64,000 nt of DNA from Actinomadura sp. K4S16 (GTDB lineage Bacteria; Actinomycetota; Actinomycetes; Streptosporangiales; Streptosporangiaceae). The position numbers and the translations under genes are program-made. A model generated the notes under the pieces. That model was given only the letters and a program-made list of their open reading frames with translations, was not told the origin of the DNA and searched no databases. Location of the stretch: the NCBI RefSeq assembly GCF_008327685.1, contig NZ_BDDE01000025.1, positions 1 to 64,000 of the forward strand, in the 5' to 3' direction. Positions 25,020 through 33,861 of the stretch are shown here, one piece after another (the first letter of the stretch is position 1; every line of letters starts with the position of its first letter).

Positions 25020-25664
25020 TTACGGGGTGATGGGCTCGTGTGCGAGCTGGAGGCGTGGGGCCGGGGGTAGTGGCGTGGGTGCTTCCGGTGCCGGGACGGT
25101 GTGGAAGGCCTCTATCACGTAAGCGGCGAAACGGCGGGACGCCTGGAGCCGGGCTTCGTGCGGTGTGTCTTGGAGGCCCCGGTGAGCCATGAGCATGAGG
25201 GTCAGGTCGTCGACGACGAAGCCGGACCGCAGACGGCCGGTCTCCTGGGCGCGGCGGGCCAGCTCGGCGACCGCCCGCAGGACGCGCTGCCGGTCGGCGG
25301 TGAAGTCCGTGGCCTCGGGGAAAGCCGCCATGAAGACATCGGCGAAACCCCGGCTGAGGGCGTGGAGTTCGCAGATCCGCTCGATCAGGCTCTGGAATCC
25401 GTGCCATGGATCCGGGTCCGCCAGGGCGTCGCCGACGATGGCGTGGCAGGCTCGCCGCTGCTCGGCGAAGGCCTCCACGATCAGGGCCCGCTTGGTGGGG
25501 AAGTGGCGGTACAGCGTGGCCGGGCCGACATCCGCCTGCCGGGCGACCTCGCGCATGGGCGCACCGAGGCCTTCCTCGCCGAACACCGCGCGGGCGGCGG
25601 CCAGGATGCGGGCTCGGTTGCCGCGGGCGTCGGAGCGCGCGGTACGAGGCAAACGGCCGGTCAT
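25020..25664 (-). CDS. TetR/AcrR-family repressor
   Basis: A 214-residue TetR-family regulator. The HTH is at about 18-62 (NRARILAAARAVFGEEGLGA, then VARQADVGPATLYRHFPTK). The helical ligand-binding domain follows, and the C-terminal 25 residues are Pro-rich. The ATG has GAGAGG 4 nt upstream. It is divergent from the quinone-reductase gene at 25829. A perfect 8-bp inverted repeat lies 19 nt before its start, most likely its own operator, so it probably represses both itself and the reductase until an electrophile or quinone-like ligand binds. The ligand is inference. Confidence 0.92.
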   Translation of the reverse strand: MTGRLPRTARSDARGNRARILAAARAVFGEEGLGAPMREVARQADVGPATLYRHFPTKRALIVEAFAEQRRACHAIVGDALADPDPWHGFQSLIERICELHALSRGFADVFMAAFPEATDFTADRQRVLRAVAELARRAQETGRLRSGFVVDDLTLMLMAHRGLQDTPHEARLQASRRFAAYVIEAFHTVPAPEAPTPLPPAPRLQLAHEPITP

Positions 25665-25682
25665 CGCCTCTCACTTTAGCCA

Positions 25683-25702
25683 AACGGACGGGGGCGTCCG
25701 TT
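25683..25702. promoter_or_regulatory. TetR operator palindrome
   Basis: AACGGACG (25683-25690), four G, then CGTCCGTT (25695-25702): a perfect 8-bp inverted repeat with a 4-bp spacer. It lies between the divergent TetR (start 25664) and reductase (start 25829) genes. Size and position fit a TetR dimer site. Confidence 0.72.
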
Positions 25703-25828
25703 ACGTTCCGATGGCGGTGGCGCCGGCCCGTCCCAGCAGGTGGCGGGTGAGGCTTCGGCATGGTGACCGGTTCGCCATCCACGGCCGTCGCGGCCGTGCC
25801 CGTCCACGTATCGCCCTGAGGAGCCAGG

Positions 25829-26794
25829 ATGAAAGCCGTCGTGATCAAGAAGTTCGGCGACCCGGAGGGGCTGGCGGTCGTCGACCTGCCGGCGCCCGAT
25901 CCTGCCCCGGGGCAGGTGCGGATCGCCACGGAGGCCATCGGGGTGGGCGGCGTGGACGCCGTGATCCGCCGGGGGACGCTCGCCGCCCACGGATTCCGGG
26001 AGGGCCACCTCCTCGGCAGCGAGGTCGCGGGACGCGTCACCGCGGTGGGGGAGGGGGTGGACGCTTCGTGGACGGGACGGCCCGTGTGGGCGTTCACCGG
26101 CCTGGCGGGTGGATACGCCGAGCAGGCCGTCGCCGCCGTCGAGGACGTCCTGCCGCTGCCCGACGGCCTGGCCGGCGCCGACGCGGTGACTCTCGGCGGC
26201 TCCGGCGTAGTGGCCCATTTCGCCCTGGACCGGGCCCGTTTCGCGCCTGGCGAGGCGTTGCTCGTGCGCGGCGCGGCGGGAAGCATCGGGATCACGGCGG
26301 TCCAGCTCGCGGCCAGGGTCGGTGCGGGCGCGGTGGCGGTCACCACCTCATCGGCGGCGCGCGGCGCGCGGCTGCGGGACCTCGGCGCCACCCATGTCCT
26401 CGACCGTTCCGGTGAGGACGGCGGCCCCGGCGCCCCGTCGGGCTTCGACGTGGTGATCGATGTCGTGGGCGGCCCCCGGCTTCCCGACTTCCTGGAAAGG
26501 TTGCACCCCAACGGGCGGTTCGTGGCCGTCGGAGTGGTCGGCGGACAGCCGCCGGAGGATTTCGGCATGCGGCTGATCGATGCCTTTCGCAAGTCGCTGT
26601 CGTTCGCCACGTTCAGCTCCGATACCGTGCCCGTCCCTGAAAGGCAGGCCGTGCGGTCGTCCCAGTTCGCCGAGGCCGCGCACGGGGACCTGCGCACGGT
26701 CATCCACGAGGTGCTGCCCCTGGATCAGGCGGTGCAGGCCCACCAGAAGATGGACGCGGGCGAGGTGTTCGGCAGGATCGTGCTGGTCCCCTGA
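25829..26794 (+). CDS. zinc-independent MDR oxidoreductase (quinone reductase-like)
   Basis: A 321-residue medium-chain dehydrogenase/reductase. The N-terminal GroES-like fold is recognisable (MKAVVIKKFGDPEGL, VDLPAPDPAPGQVRI), then LLGSEVAGRVTAVGEGV. The Rossmann nucleotide motif is GAAGSIGITAVQLA near residue 153. There are no cysteines for structural zinc and no catalytic GHE motif, which fits the NADPH:quinone reductase branch. GAGGAG precedes the ATG with good spacing. It is divergent from a TetR gene with the operator between them, so it is probably induced by reactive quinones or enals. Confidence 0.88.
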   Translation: MKAVVIKKFGDPEGLAVVDLPAPDPAPGQVRIATEAIGVGGVDAVIRRGTLAAHGFREGHLLGSEVAGRVTAVGEGVDASWTGRPVWAFTGLAGGYAEQAVAAVEDVLPLPDGLAGADAVTLGGSGVVAHFALDRARFAPGEALLVRGAAGSIGITAVQLAARVGAGAVAVTTSSAARGARLRDLGATHVLDRSGEDGGPGAPSGFDVVIDVVGGPRLPDFLERLHPNGRFVAVGVVGGQPPEDFGMRLIDAFRKSLSFATFSSDTVPVPERQAVRSSQFAEAAHGDLRTVIHEVLPLDQAVQAHQKMDAGEVFGRIVLVP

Positions 26795-26846
26795 GAGGAA
26801 GCCCGCACCTCGGCCAGACCGGCTCAAGCAGTGCTGTCCATCACGC

Positions 26847-27197
26847 TCATGGTTTGAGGCGGGCCCAGACCCATTTGCCGCCTGTGGGGTCGGGGGAGTA
26901 GCCGCACTCGGCGGCGAGGGCCGCGACTATCGGAAGGCCTCGCGGCCGGGCCGGGCTGGCGTCCCACACGGCGATGAGGACGCCGGCGACGTCGCGGCTG
27001 CACTGGTACCGGATCTCCTCGCCAGGCGTGGCCACCACGGCGTTGGTGATCAATTCCGGCGCGATCAAAAACGCATCGTCCGAAATATGTGCGCAGCCCC
27101 ATTTGCGGAGTCGCGCCATCGTCAACGTGCGCGCCAGCCCCGGCGCGGCCTTCGACGCCGGCATGGAGAGCAGCAGGCAATCCGGCGTGGTCAGCAT
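26847..27197 (-). CDS. HATPase-type ATP-binding protein (anti-sigma kinase-like)
   Basis: A 116-residue GHKL ATPase domain of the short actinobacterial kind. The N-box is present (FLIAPELITNAVVAT) with Glu-Leu-x-x-Asn for magnesium-ATP; the G1 box is reduced to WDASPARP and G2 to GLPIVAALAAECG. These proteins act like RsbW-type kinases or simple ATP-dependent switches and often sit beside XRE/DUF397 pairs, as here (divergent from 27299). ATG 27197 is chosen over the 160-codon reading because the added N-terminus has no family similarity. Its targets are unknown. Confidence 0.82.
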   Translation of the reverse strand: MLTTPDCLLLSMPASKAAPGLARTLTMARLRKWGCAHISDDAFLIAPELITNAVVATPGEEIRYQCSRDVAGVLIAVWDASPARPRGLPIVAALAAECGYSPDPTGGKWVWARLKP

Positions 27198-27298
27198 CGC
27201 CCTGCCCTTTCTATGTGTTTTCGGCTTTCCGTGCCCAGGATCGGGCGTGCGAGCTAACCTCGCGTGTATCTGGGAAAACCGGAAACATTGGGGGGAGT

Positions 27299-28114
27299 AT
27301 GGCCAACCATCGGGATCCACTCGACCCAAAGATCTCTCTCTGGCACTTTCTGGCCTACGCGCTGCGCTTCGAGCGAGAAAAACATGATCACTCGCTGGCC
27401 CGGTGCGGGCAGATCATCGGGGCCGCGCGATCGACTGTTTCCAACATGGAGGCGGGACGCCTCAAACTGCACGACGATCAGGCGAGGGTGCTGGACAAAA
27501 AGTACAACACCCCTAGGCTCTTCGAAATGCTGATTTGGTTCGCTCGTACGGCGCATGAGCCGGATTGGTTCCGGCAGTACGCCCAGTATGAGGCGCAAGC
27601 CAACTTGATCAGGATCTACCAGGGGCAGGTCATCCCCGTCCCGTTCCAGACCGAGGACTACGCTCGGGCGTTCGTGCAAGCCGGTGGTGCTTCCGATGTC
27701 GAGACCGTCGTGGCCGCGCGCATGGCCCGCCAGAAGGCGTTGCTGAGTGGCACATCAGGGCCTCTGCTGCTCGTGCTGCTGGACGAAGGCGTCCTCTACC
27801 GTCCAGTCGGCGGAGCCGAGGTGATGAGGGCCCAACTCCACCGCCTTCTGGAGTTCGGCGAGCGCCCCAATGTGATCATGCGCGTCATCCCGAGGTCTGC
27901 CGGAGCCTGCATAGGGCTTGACGGGCCGTTCCAGATCATGAGTCTGGAAGCTCGGGACATCGCCTACATCGGGGCTTTCCGCGGAGGCCGGTTGGTGGAG
28001 GTGCCCTCCGAAGTTAGGCAGTTGAGCATGGACTTCGAGCGGATCGGAGCGAAAGCCCTCCATGAGGATGCCTCCCGGGCTCTGATCCGCAAGGTGATGG
28101 AGGAGTGCACGTGA
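27299..28114 (+). CDS. XRE-family regulator with DUF5753
   Basis: A 271-residue Scr1-type transcription regulator. The HTH covers about 15-70 (FLAYALRFEREKHDHSLARC, then IIGAARSTVSNMEAGRLKL), and DUF5753 covers about 95-265 (LIRIYQGQVIPVPFQTEDYA, MARQKALLS, GLDGPFQIM). ATG 27299 follows GGGGGAG. It overlaps the DUF397 start by 4 nt (GTGA at 28111-28114). It is paralogous to the broken copy at positions 1-585. The ligand is unknown; the family is often linked to development or secondary metabolism. Confidence 0.93.
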   Translation: MANHRDPLDPKISLWHFLAYALRFEREKHDHSLARCGQIIGAARSTVSNMEAGRLKLHDDQARVLDKKYNTPRLFEMLIWFARTAHEPDWFRQYAQYEAQANLIRIYQGQVIPVPFQTEDYARAFVQAGGASDVETVVAARMARQKALLSGTSGPLLLVLLDEGVLYRPVGGAEVMRAQLHRLLEFGERPNVIMRVIPRSAGACIGLDGPFQIMSLEARDIAYIGAFRGGRLVEVPSEVRQLSMDFERIGAKALHEDASRALIRKVMEECT

Positions 28115-28305
28115 CCAGCGCGTGGCGGAAGAGCTCGTTCAGCGGGGGAGCAACAGACGAAGCGTGCGTCGAGGTGGCCGGGTTGATCGATGGCGTCGGG
28201 ATCCGGGATTCCAAGGATCCTGATGGGGGACGGCTGATCGTGAGCGGTGATGCGTTCGGGAGTCTGCTTCAGCGGATCAAGGAAGGGGCTCTCGACCGGG
28301 CCTGA
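28111..28305 (+). CDS. DUF397 domain protein
   Basis: A 64-residue DUF397 protein that starts GTG inside the stop of the XRE gene. It has WRKSSFSGG at residue 5, ACVEVAGL, VGIRDSKDPDGGRLIVSGD and a closing LLQRIKEG. It is likely co-translated with the regulator and acts with it. It is nearly identical to the copy at 539-733, including downstream DNA. Confidence 0.92.
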   Translation: MTSAWRKSSFSGGATDEACVEVAGLIDGVGIRDSKDPDGGRLIVSGDAFGSLLQRIKEGALDRA

Positions 28306-28642
28306 CGGGCGTGCGGGCCGGTCCTGGCGGGGGCTGCGGGACCGGCCGGCTCGGCGGGGACGGATGGCGAAGGACGCGGAGACGTCGCCGTACCCAAGGG
28401 TTCCGACCGGGTGTCGGTCAGGGCGGCGCGTGTCGTGCTCGGCCATCTCCACGGCAACACAACCCCGCCCGCCACCCCGCGTACTTGCCGCCCAACGCAA
28501 GGAACGCGCCCGCATCCGCAACGAGAAGGTCATCCGCTGGGGCGGACGCCACCTCAACGCCGCAGCCTGGCCGACCACGAACCGCAGCCCCGGACTGCCG
28601 AAAGGGGCAAGTTCACGAGAAGGACAGCGACGGATGGACGAC
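28306..28642. other. 337-bp noncoding stretch
   Basis: The first ~30 nt repeat the sequence downstream of the DUF397 gene at 733. The rest shows no convincing gene, RNA or repeat. Confidence 0.45.
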
Positions 28643-29020
28643 TCAGGAGGTGGACGGCTCGATCTCCCCCGCAAAGACGATGACCTGGTCGATGAGGCTC
28701 CGCCGCAGATGGACTACGTCCGTTCCCGCCAGGCGGGGGCCTCCATCCGGCGTGGTGAAGACCCACTGGTACCGGGCCCACTCGTCAGGCATGTCCACCG
28801 CTGAGCAGCGCGCCATCGTGCCGGTCCCCGCCGGGTGGCGCCGGATGTCCAGCACGAACCGCTCGACCGCCGCGATTCCTTCGCTGCGCCCCAACGGCCC
28901 CCAGAAGACCACGTCTGAGGTCAGTGCCTGGGAGAGCAGGGCAGTCACATAGCTGTCGGCCGAGGCGTTGAACGCGGAGATGAACGTGTCGATCGCGGAG
29001 CGTGCCATCTCTTCCTGCAT
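28643..29020 (-). CDS. SnoaL/NTF2-like protein
   Basis: A 125-residue cone-shaped alpha+beta barrel protein of the SnoaL/nuclear transport factor 2 superfamily. Features are an N-terminal helix (MARSAIDTFISAFNASADSY), a strand VVFWGPLGRSEGIAAVERFV and closing strands WARYQWVFTTPDG and IDQVIVFAGEIE. It may be a ligand-binding or small-molecule isomerase-type protein. ATG 29020 is the preferred start; upstream in-frame codons to 29062 would need a TTG. The strand partner downstream is a convergent DUF397 region. Catalytic residues are not obvious. Confidence 0.7.
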   Translation of the reverse strand: MQEEMARSAIDTFISAFNASADSYVTALLSQALTSDVVFWGPLGRSEGIAAVERFVLDIRRHPAGTGTMARCSAVDMPDEWARYQWVFTTPDGGPRLAGTDVVHLRRSLIDQVIVFAGEIEPSTS

Positions 29021-29101
29021 GCCCCAGTAATACCAGTCGCTGCGCGTGCGCTCCTCCCGCAAGCCGCCTTCCGATCACGGTGGACCATCCCGGTCACAGC
29101 A

Positions 29102-29686
29102 CTAGCGCGTCGGGTCGGTGACGAGCATGGGGGAGTGTGCGGCCAGTTCGCTGAGCACCGCGGCCGTCGTGGTGGCCTTCATGCGTTCCAGCTCGTCGAT
29201 GGTGATCCCGACGACGGCCAGGAACTGCGCCGAGCCGAAGGGGGAGTCGATGGGCGGCAGTTCAGGGTCGGCGGCGAAGGCGACCGCGCGGAGCCGGGTG
29301 TTCGCCTGGCCGGTGATCGGGCCGCCCACGTCCATGCGGTGGCCTTCGGCGAACGGCCTGCCACTGTTGAACACGTACTCGACCAGCTTGTCGAGCAGGC
29401 GCAGGGACCACGCGGGCGGCTGGTCGGCGTCGAGGGGGACCCGCATGGTCAGCTCGTAGCCCCATCCGCTGATGTCCGGGTCATCGCTGTCCTTGGAGAA
29501 CAGCTCCGTCATCCCGAACGTGACCAGCAGCCAGTGCCCGGCGGCTCGGTACGCGCTCAGGCCGTAGAGGCCCTGCCCGGGCAGGTTGCTCGTCCCCCAG
29601 TGCAGCGGCTCTTGATCACCCATTCTGGTGGCCACCGCGGCCTCGATCGCGTCCCAGCCGGGAGCCTCGTTCGCGACCTCGACCAT
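29102..29686 (-). CDS. suppressor-of-fused (SUFU) domain protein
   Basis: A 194-residue SUFU-family protein. Family-typical stretches are GWDAIEAAVATRM, HWGTSNLPGQGLYGLSAYR, WGYELTMRVPLD and VVGITIDELERMKATTT. Bacterial SUFU proteins have been proposed to be immunity proteins in polymorphic toxin systems, but no toxin gene lies beside it. The ATG follows GGGGGGATC. It shares its strand with the SnoaL gene 81 nt downstream. Confidence 0.88.
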   Translation of the reverse strand: MVEVANEAPGWDAIEAAVATRMGDQEPLHWGTSNLPGQGLYGLSAYRAAGHWLLVTFGMTELFSKDSDDPDISGWGYELTMRVPLDADQPPAWSLRLLDKLVEYVFNSGRPFAEGHRMDVGGPITGQANTRLRAVAFAADPELPPIDSPFGSAQFLAVVGITIDELERMKATTTAAVLSELAAHSPMLVTDPTR

Positions 29687-29877
29687 GATCCCCCCAGTTG
29701 CGGCTTCGCCACCTCGATCACCTGGCGCGGCCAGCGTAGATCAACTGCCTGCACGCGCGCGGGCAGATTCGTCAAGCATGTGGTGGTGCGCGACGAGTGC
29801 GAGTGCGTATCCGGCCCTGCCTCGGATGCCGGTCGGCGGGTGCCATGATGTACCGGTTCGCGAGGGGAGCCGAGGGG

Positions 29878-30201
29878 ATGGGCATGGTGCACCTGCTGTT
29901 CCTGCAGTACACGGGGTCGGAGCAGGCGGCGGAGCCGTTCGTCGCCGACCACGTCCTGTTCTTGGAGCGCCATCACCGTGAAGGGACGTTCCTGTTGTCC
30001 GGGCAGACGGTGCCCTCGGCGGAGGGCGGCGCCATCGTGGCCTGCGGTGTCGATCGTGCGGCGGTCGAGCGGATTGTGGCAGAGGACCCGTTCGTCGTGG
30101 CGGGGGTCGCGAAGTACACGGTCGTGACGATCGACCCGGGGCGGGTCCACCCGGCGCTGGCGGACGTACTGGGAGTCGACGAGGCCCGGGTACGCGGCTG
30201 A
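29878..30201 (+). CDS. YciI-like protein
   Basis: A 107-residue ferredoxin-like alpha+beta protein of the YciI family. It has VHLLFLQYTGSEQ, the conserved HxxFL motif (DHVLFLERHH), FLLSGQTVPSAEGGAI and a C-terminal EDPFVVAGVAKYTVVTI block. YciI proteins are small stress or dehalogenase-like enzymes with a His-Asp pair. ATG 29878 sits after GAGGGGAGCCGAGGGG; starts at 29845 or 29884 are possible. It stands alone, divergent from the SUFU gene. Confidence 0.82.
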   Translation: MGMVHLLFLQYTGSEQAAEPFVADHVLFLERHHREGTFLLSGQTVPSAEGGAIVACGVDRAAVERIVAEDPFVVAGVAKYTVVTIDPGRVHPALADVLGVDEARVRG

Positions 30202-30265
30202 CGCCGCGACTTCGGAAACACCCCTCAAGTGCTCAACCCGTCTGCGGGGGCTCCTGCGAAGCACC

Positions 30266-31804
30266 TCAGAGAACGAGGACGGTGACGGGCGGCGAGGTGG
30301 AGGTCTCGCAGTGGCGGTCGCCGCTGTAGACGGCGGTGATGGTGTGGTGGCCGGTGGCGCGGAAGGCGGTGACCAGGTAGGCCGCGCCGAGGGTCAGTGG
30401 GACGGTGCCCAGGAAGGTGGCGCCGTCGCGGAACTCGACCGTGCCGGTGGGAGTGCCGTCGGTGCAGAGGACCCGGGCGGTGAGGGCGACCGGTACGTGC
30501 CGCAGCGTCGCTCTGGGCAGTGCGGATGCCCTGGTCGTCGAGGTGCCCCTGGCGACGGTGAGGGCGGTCGGGGCGGAGGCTCCGGGCGGACACGTGCCGT
30601 CACCGGTGTACCGGGCGGTGATGGCGTGGGGGCCGGCCTCGAATCCGCGGACGAGGGTGGCGGTACCTCCGTGCAGATCGGCGGAGCCCAGAACGGTGGC
30701 GCCGTCGCGGAAGACGACCGTGCCGGTGGGGGTGCCCTCGCTGCACGAGACCGCGGCGGTCAGGGTCACCGGTTGATCGACCCGGGCCGGGTCGGGCTCG
30801 GCCGTGACCGTGACCGCGGAGGCGGCGCCCGGGATGATCGCGACGCCGAACGGGTCGGGGCCGACACCGGTGATGGTGGCGGTCACCGTGTTGGCGGCGG
30901 TGTCGATCACTGACACCGTGTCGCTCCTGAAGTCTCCGGTGACGTACGCGGCGGTGCCGTCCGGGCTGACGGCCACACCGTTCGCGCCGGTCACGCCGGT
31001 GATGGTGGCGGTCACAGTCTGGGTGGCGGTGTCGATCACCGACACGGAGTCGCTGTCCCGGTTGGCGACGTAGGCGGTGCGGCCGTCCGGGGCGACCGCC
31101 ACACCGATCGGAAGCGAGCCGACGGTGATCGTGGCGGTCACCGTGTTGGAGGCGGTATCGATCGCCCACACTACGTCGCCTGCCCACCGGGTGACGTAGG
31201 CGGTGCCGCCGTCCGGGGTGACGGCCACCCCGGTCGGCCTGGACTCGACGGTGATGGTGGCGGCCACGGTGTTGGTGGCGGTGTCGATCACCGACACCGT
31301 GTCGGTGCCCTCGTTGGCGACGTAGACGCTGCGGCCGTCAGGGGTGACCGCCACGCCGGCCGGCTCGGACCCGACGGTGATGGTGGAGGTCGCGGTGTTG
31401 GTGGCGGCGTCGATGACCGTCACCGATTCCGCATAGGAGTTGGCGACGTAGACGGTGCCGCCGTCAGGGGTGACGGCCACTCCATAAGGGCCGGAGCCGT
31501 CCGCGATGGTGGCGGTCACCGTGTTGGTGGCCGTGTCGATCACTGACACCGAGTCCTCGTCGAGGTTGGTGACGTAGGCGGTGGCGCCGTCGGGGGCGAT
31601 CGCGACCCAGATCGGCCCGGAGCCGACGGTGATGGTGGCGGCCACCACGTGGGTGGCGGTGTCGATCACCGACACCGTGTCGCCGGAGCGGTTGGGGACG
31701 TAGGCCAGCGTCATGGTCGCCGCGGCCGCGGCAGAGGCGGCCGCACGTCCGGGCGTTCGGGAGCGGGCGTGCGCGGAATGCGTCGGGACGGTGCTGGAGG
31801 GCAT
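30266..31804 (-). CDS. YVTN beta-propeller and Ig-like repeat protein
   Basis: A 512-residue protein. Seven consecutive ~42-residue YVTN/PQQ-like blades (about 33-325) each show VAVTPDG, AYVTN or VYVAN, SVSVIDTATNTV and TATITVGS. Two bacterial Ig-like domains of the Big_3_5 type follow (about 335-420 and 425-512; PTGTVVFRDGATVLGSA and PTGTVEFRDGATFLGTV). This is a surface-adhesion or binding type, probably exported: an Ala-rich stretch precedes the first blade, although a clear cleavage site is missing. ATG 31804 is preferred because GGGAG sits 11 nt before it. No enzyme motif is present. Confidence 0.87.
   Translation of the reverse strand: MPSSTVPTHSAHARSRTPGRAAASAAAAATMTLAYVPNRSGDTVSVIDTATHVVAATITVGSGPIWVAIAPDGATAYVTNLDEDSVSVIDTATNTVTATIADGSGPYGVAVTPDGGTVYVANSYAESVTVIDAATNTATSTITVGSEPAGVAVTPDGRSVYVANEGTDTVSVIDTATNTVAATITVESRPTGVAVTPDGGTAYVTRWAGDVVWAIDTASNTVTATITVGSLPIGVAVAPDGRTAYVANRDSDSVSVIDTATQTVTATITGVTGANGVAVSPDGTAAYVTGDFRSDTVSVIDTAANTVTATITGVGPDPFGVAIIPGAASAVTVTAEPDPARVDQPVTLTAAVSCSEGTPTGTVVFRDGATVLGSADLHGGTATLVRGFEAGPHAITARYTGDGTCPPGASAPTALTVARGTSTTRASALPRATLRHVPVALTARVLCTDGTPTGTVEFRDGATFLGTVPLTLGAAYLVTAFRATGHHTITAVYSGDRHCETSTSPPVTVLVL
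30889..31690 (-). repeat. tandem 126-bp repeats encoding propeller blades
   Basis: The sequence GTGTTGGTGGCGGTGTCGAT and close variants recur at about 30889, 31018, 31144, 31270, 31396, 31522 and 31651, spaced 126 or 129 bp, matching 42-43 codons per blade. The high DNA conservation suggests recent amplification or homogenisation. Confidence 0.75.
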
Positions 31805-32067
31805 GGGGGACACGCTCCCGGGTAGGGGCGAGCGTCCGCCGAGCGACGATCACGGATCGCCTCTCACCTGCGGCAGTTCACCACGAGTGTTCGACTTATC
31901 GCTGAGGGTCTCCACCATTCTTGATCCCCAAACGGCAATGTCGATTAGTGCGTGCAGAGCGAGGTCGAACGAATTCATCGGCCACATCGCGGCCGCCTCG
32001 ACGTCCTGCTCGCGGTGGGATCACCGGCGCCGTCGGGCGCGGGATCGCGCCGCGCCCAACGCGCCGA

Positions 32068-32433
32068 TCAGCATGTCGAGTGGAAGAGGCCGCCGACGGC
32101 CGTCGTCCTGGCGAGTTCGTTGTAGAGGTCCACGGCTGCCGTCGTCTCTTCCCTATGCACCTTGACGCCTGCTTCCTCCAGCATCCTCAGGGTTTCCGGC
32201 ATGGTCAGCAGCCGTCGTTCCATTCCACGGCTGAGCACGACCACCGTGCATCCGTGGTCGAGGAGTTCTTGGACGTCGGCCGGCTGGACCCCCGGATCGT
32301 GGCGCGTCCCGTGCTCGGACCAGTCCCAGGCACGGCCGCCGCCGGGGAAGAGCTTGAAGTCCTTGCCCGGTTCGAGGCCCTCCACCTCCATGCGGCCCCA
32401 AGAGACATGTGTGATCTGCGGTGATGTCGCCAT
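32068..32433 (-). CDS. Mth938-like domain protein
   Basis: A 121-residue protein of the Mth938-like/AMMECR-neighbour fold. It starts ITHVSWGRMEVEG, continues LFPGGGRAWDWSEHGTRHDPG and has VVVLSRGMERRLLTMPETL and the ending TTAVDLYNELARTTAVGGLFH (in parts). Function is unknown, though a substrate-binding or thioredoxin-like role has been suggested for the family. AGAGGAAG precedes the ATG. It stands alone. Confidence 0.85.
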   Translation of the reverse strand: MATSPQITHVSWGRMEVEGLEPGKDFKLFPGGGRAWDWSEHGTRHDPGVQPADVQELLDHGCTVVVLSRGMERRLLTMPETLRMLEEAGVKVHREETTAAVDLYNELARTTAVGGLFHSTC

Positions 32434-32586
32434 TGCGGCTTCCTCTCCGGCACAGGCTGTTCTCCGGCTTCGGAACCACTATGGCGGGAGCACCGGGCGT
32501 TCTGCCCGAACCGGCACGCGCCCAGCGATGAGGCGGCCGGCGGGTTCTGCCGCCGGCCGCCTCAGAGCGGATCCCTCACCCTGCCG

Positions 32587-33597
32587 TCAGGCGCGCTTGG
32601 CGGCCGTGTGGTTGAGCCCTTCGCGGATCTGCTTGGCGAGGACGACAGGGTCGCCCACGCGGAACATGTGCGAGAAGTACAGTTGAGGGATCTCGGCGGT
32701 CTCCTGGTTGTAGAGGCAGCCCACCTGCCAGTGCTTGCGACGCATGACCGAGATGACCGGCTGCGTCTCCGAGGACGTCATCGAGAAGTCCGGGATCACG
32801 GCCGCCTTGCCCTTCCGGAGCGGCTGGAACTGGACGCTGGTGGACACCCCGAGGTCCGGGTCGACGAGCACGCCGCCGAGCCTGATCCGGTCGGTGCGCG
32901 GCACGGTCACCGTGACTATCCCGTTCTCCCCGACCGTGGCGTCCCCGCCGAGGACCTTCGCCAGCTTCCGGACGGGAAGCGGGGTCTTGGGGTGCGGCGG
33001 CGAGTGCTGCGGCAGCGGCGTGGACGTCTTGGCGATGACGGCGCGCGCGGCGCCGGCCAGCCGGATCGGGTTCCCGACCGCGCGGAAGTGCAGGAACCAC
33101 ACCATCGGCTGCAGGTCGTACAGGTGCTGGTGCTGCGCCTGGAACGTGATCCCGTGGGCGATGAAGGCGTCGATGACCGGTTGGATCTCCCGGGGCCGCA
33201 GGACCAGGTCGCCGTTGAGGATCGCCTTTCCATGCCCGAGTGACTGGAAGAACAACTCGTGCTGGATCTGGAAGCCGTCCTTGAACTTCACCCGGGGCTG
33301 GCCCCCGCTGACGTGGAGGTCCTTGCGGTCGATGTCGACCTCGAGGACCCCGCTCTTGCTCACGTGGCCGTCGGCCTGCAATATCTTCTCGATCGCCTTG
33401 ACCGGCAGCCGGTCCTTCTTGGGCCTGGCCTGCGGCGCCTCGGCCCGTGGGCCCGCCGTGTCCGCGCCCGGCGCCGGGGCGGCGCCCGCGGTCCCCGCCA
33501 TTCCGGACGCGACCAGGCCCGCGACAAGTGCGACGCTTCCGCAGAACCGGCCGAGCGTCCCCCGCCGCGCCGTTTCCGATGAACTATTGATGATCAT
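32587..33597 (-). CDS. secreted protein with two DUF1259 domains
   Basis: A 336-residue exported protein. The signal peptide covers about 1-40 (RFCGSVALVAGLVASGMAGTAGAAPA). Two DUF1259 domains lie at about 65-190 (LPVKAIEKILQADGHV through FLHFRAVGNPIRLA) and 205-330 (LPVRKLAKVLGGDATV through YFSHMFRVGDPVVLA). The matching pattern of each half shows an internal duplication. Function is unknown. Start ATG 33597 follows GGGGGGAAAACTC. It has no enzyme motif and no nearby partner. Confidence 0.87.
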   Translation of the reverse strand: MIINSSSETARRGTLGRFCGSVALVAGLVASGMAGTAGAAPAPGADTAGPRAEAPQARPKKDRLPVKAIEKILQADGHVSKSGVLEVDIDRKDLHVSGGQPRVKFKDGFQIQHELFFQSLGHGKAILNGDLVLRPREIQPVIDAFIAHGITFQAQHQHLYDLQPMVWFLHFRAVGNPIRLAGAARAVIAKTSTPLPQHSPPHPKTPLPVRKLAKVLGGDATVGENGIVTVTVPRTDRIRLGGVLVDPDLGVSTSVQFQPLRKGKAAVIPDFSMTSSETQPVISVMRRKHWQVGCLYNQETAEIPQLYFSHMFRVGDPVVLAKQIREGLNHTAAKRA

Positions 33598-33861
33598 GAG
33601 TTTTCCCCCCGTTCGTTCCAAGCACTGCCCCCGCCGGGGCAAGCGCGAACGCGAAGAATGATCATGGAAACTACAGATCCGGGGAATGGCGGCGGGCGAG
33701 ACCTGCGGAGGAGGGCGTCCCGCGGTCAACTCCCGCACCTGAAGGGACGTAGCACCCATTCAAGAACATGTCGCCTTATTGCGCGCCCCGGCCGAGACCA
33801 CTCCGCCTCAGCGCTGCACGACGTGGGCGCTTTCGCGAAGGCGGCGCGATGGCCCGGGTCT

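Noticed and set aside
30889..31690. Possible CRISPR array (regular 126-bp repeat)
   Set aside because: Repeat unit is a multiple of three, in frame and encodes YVTN blades; no spacer structure.
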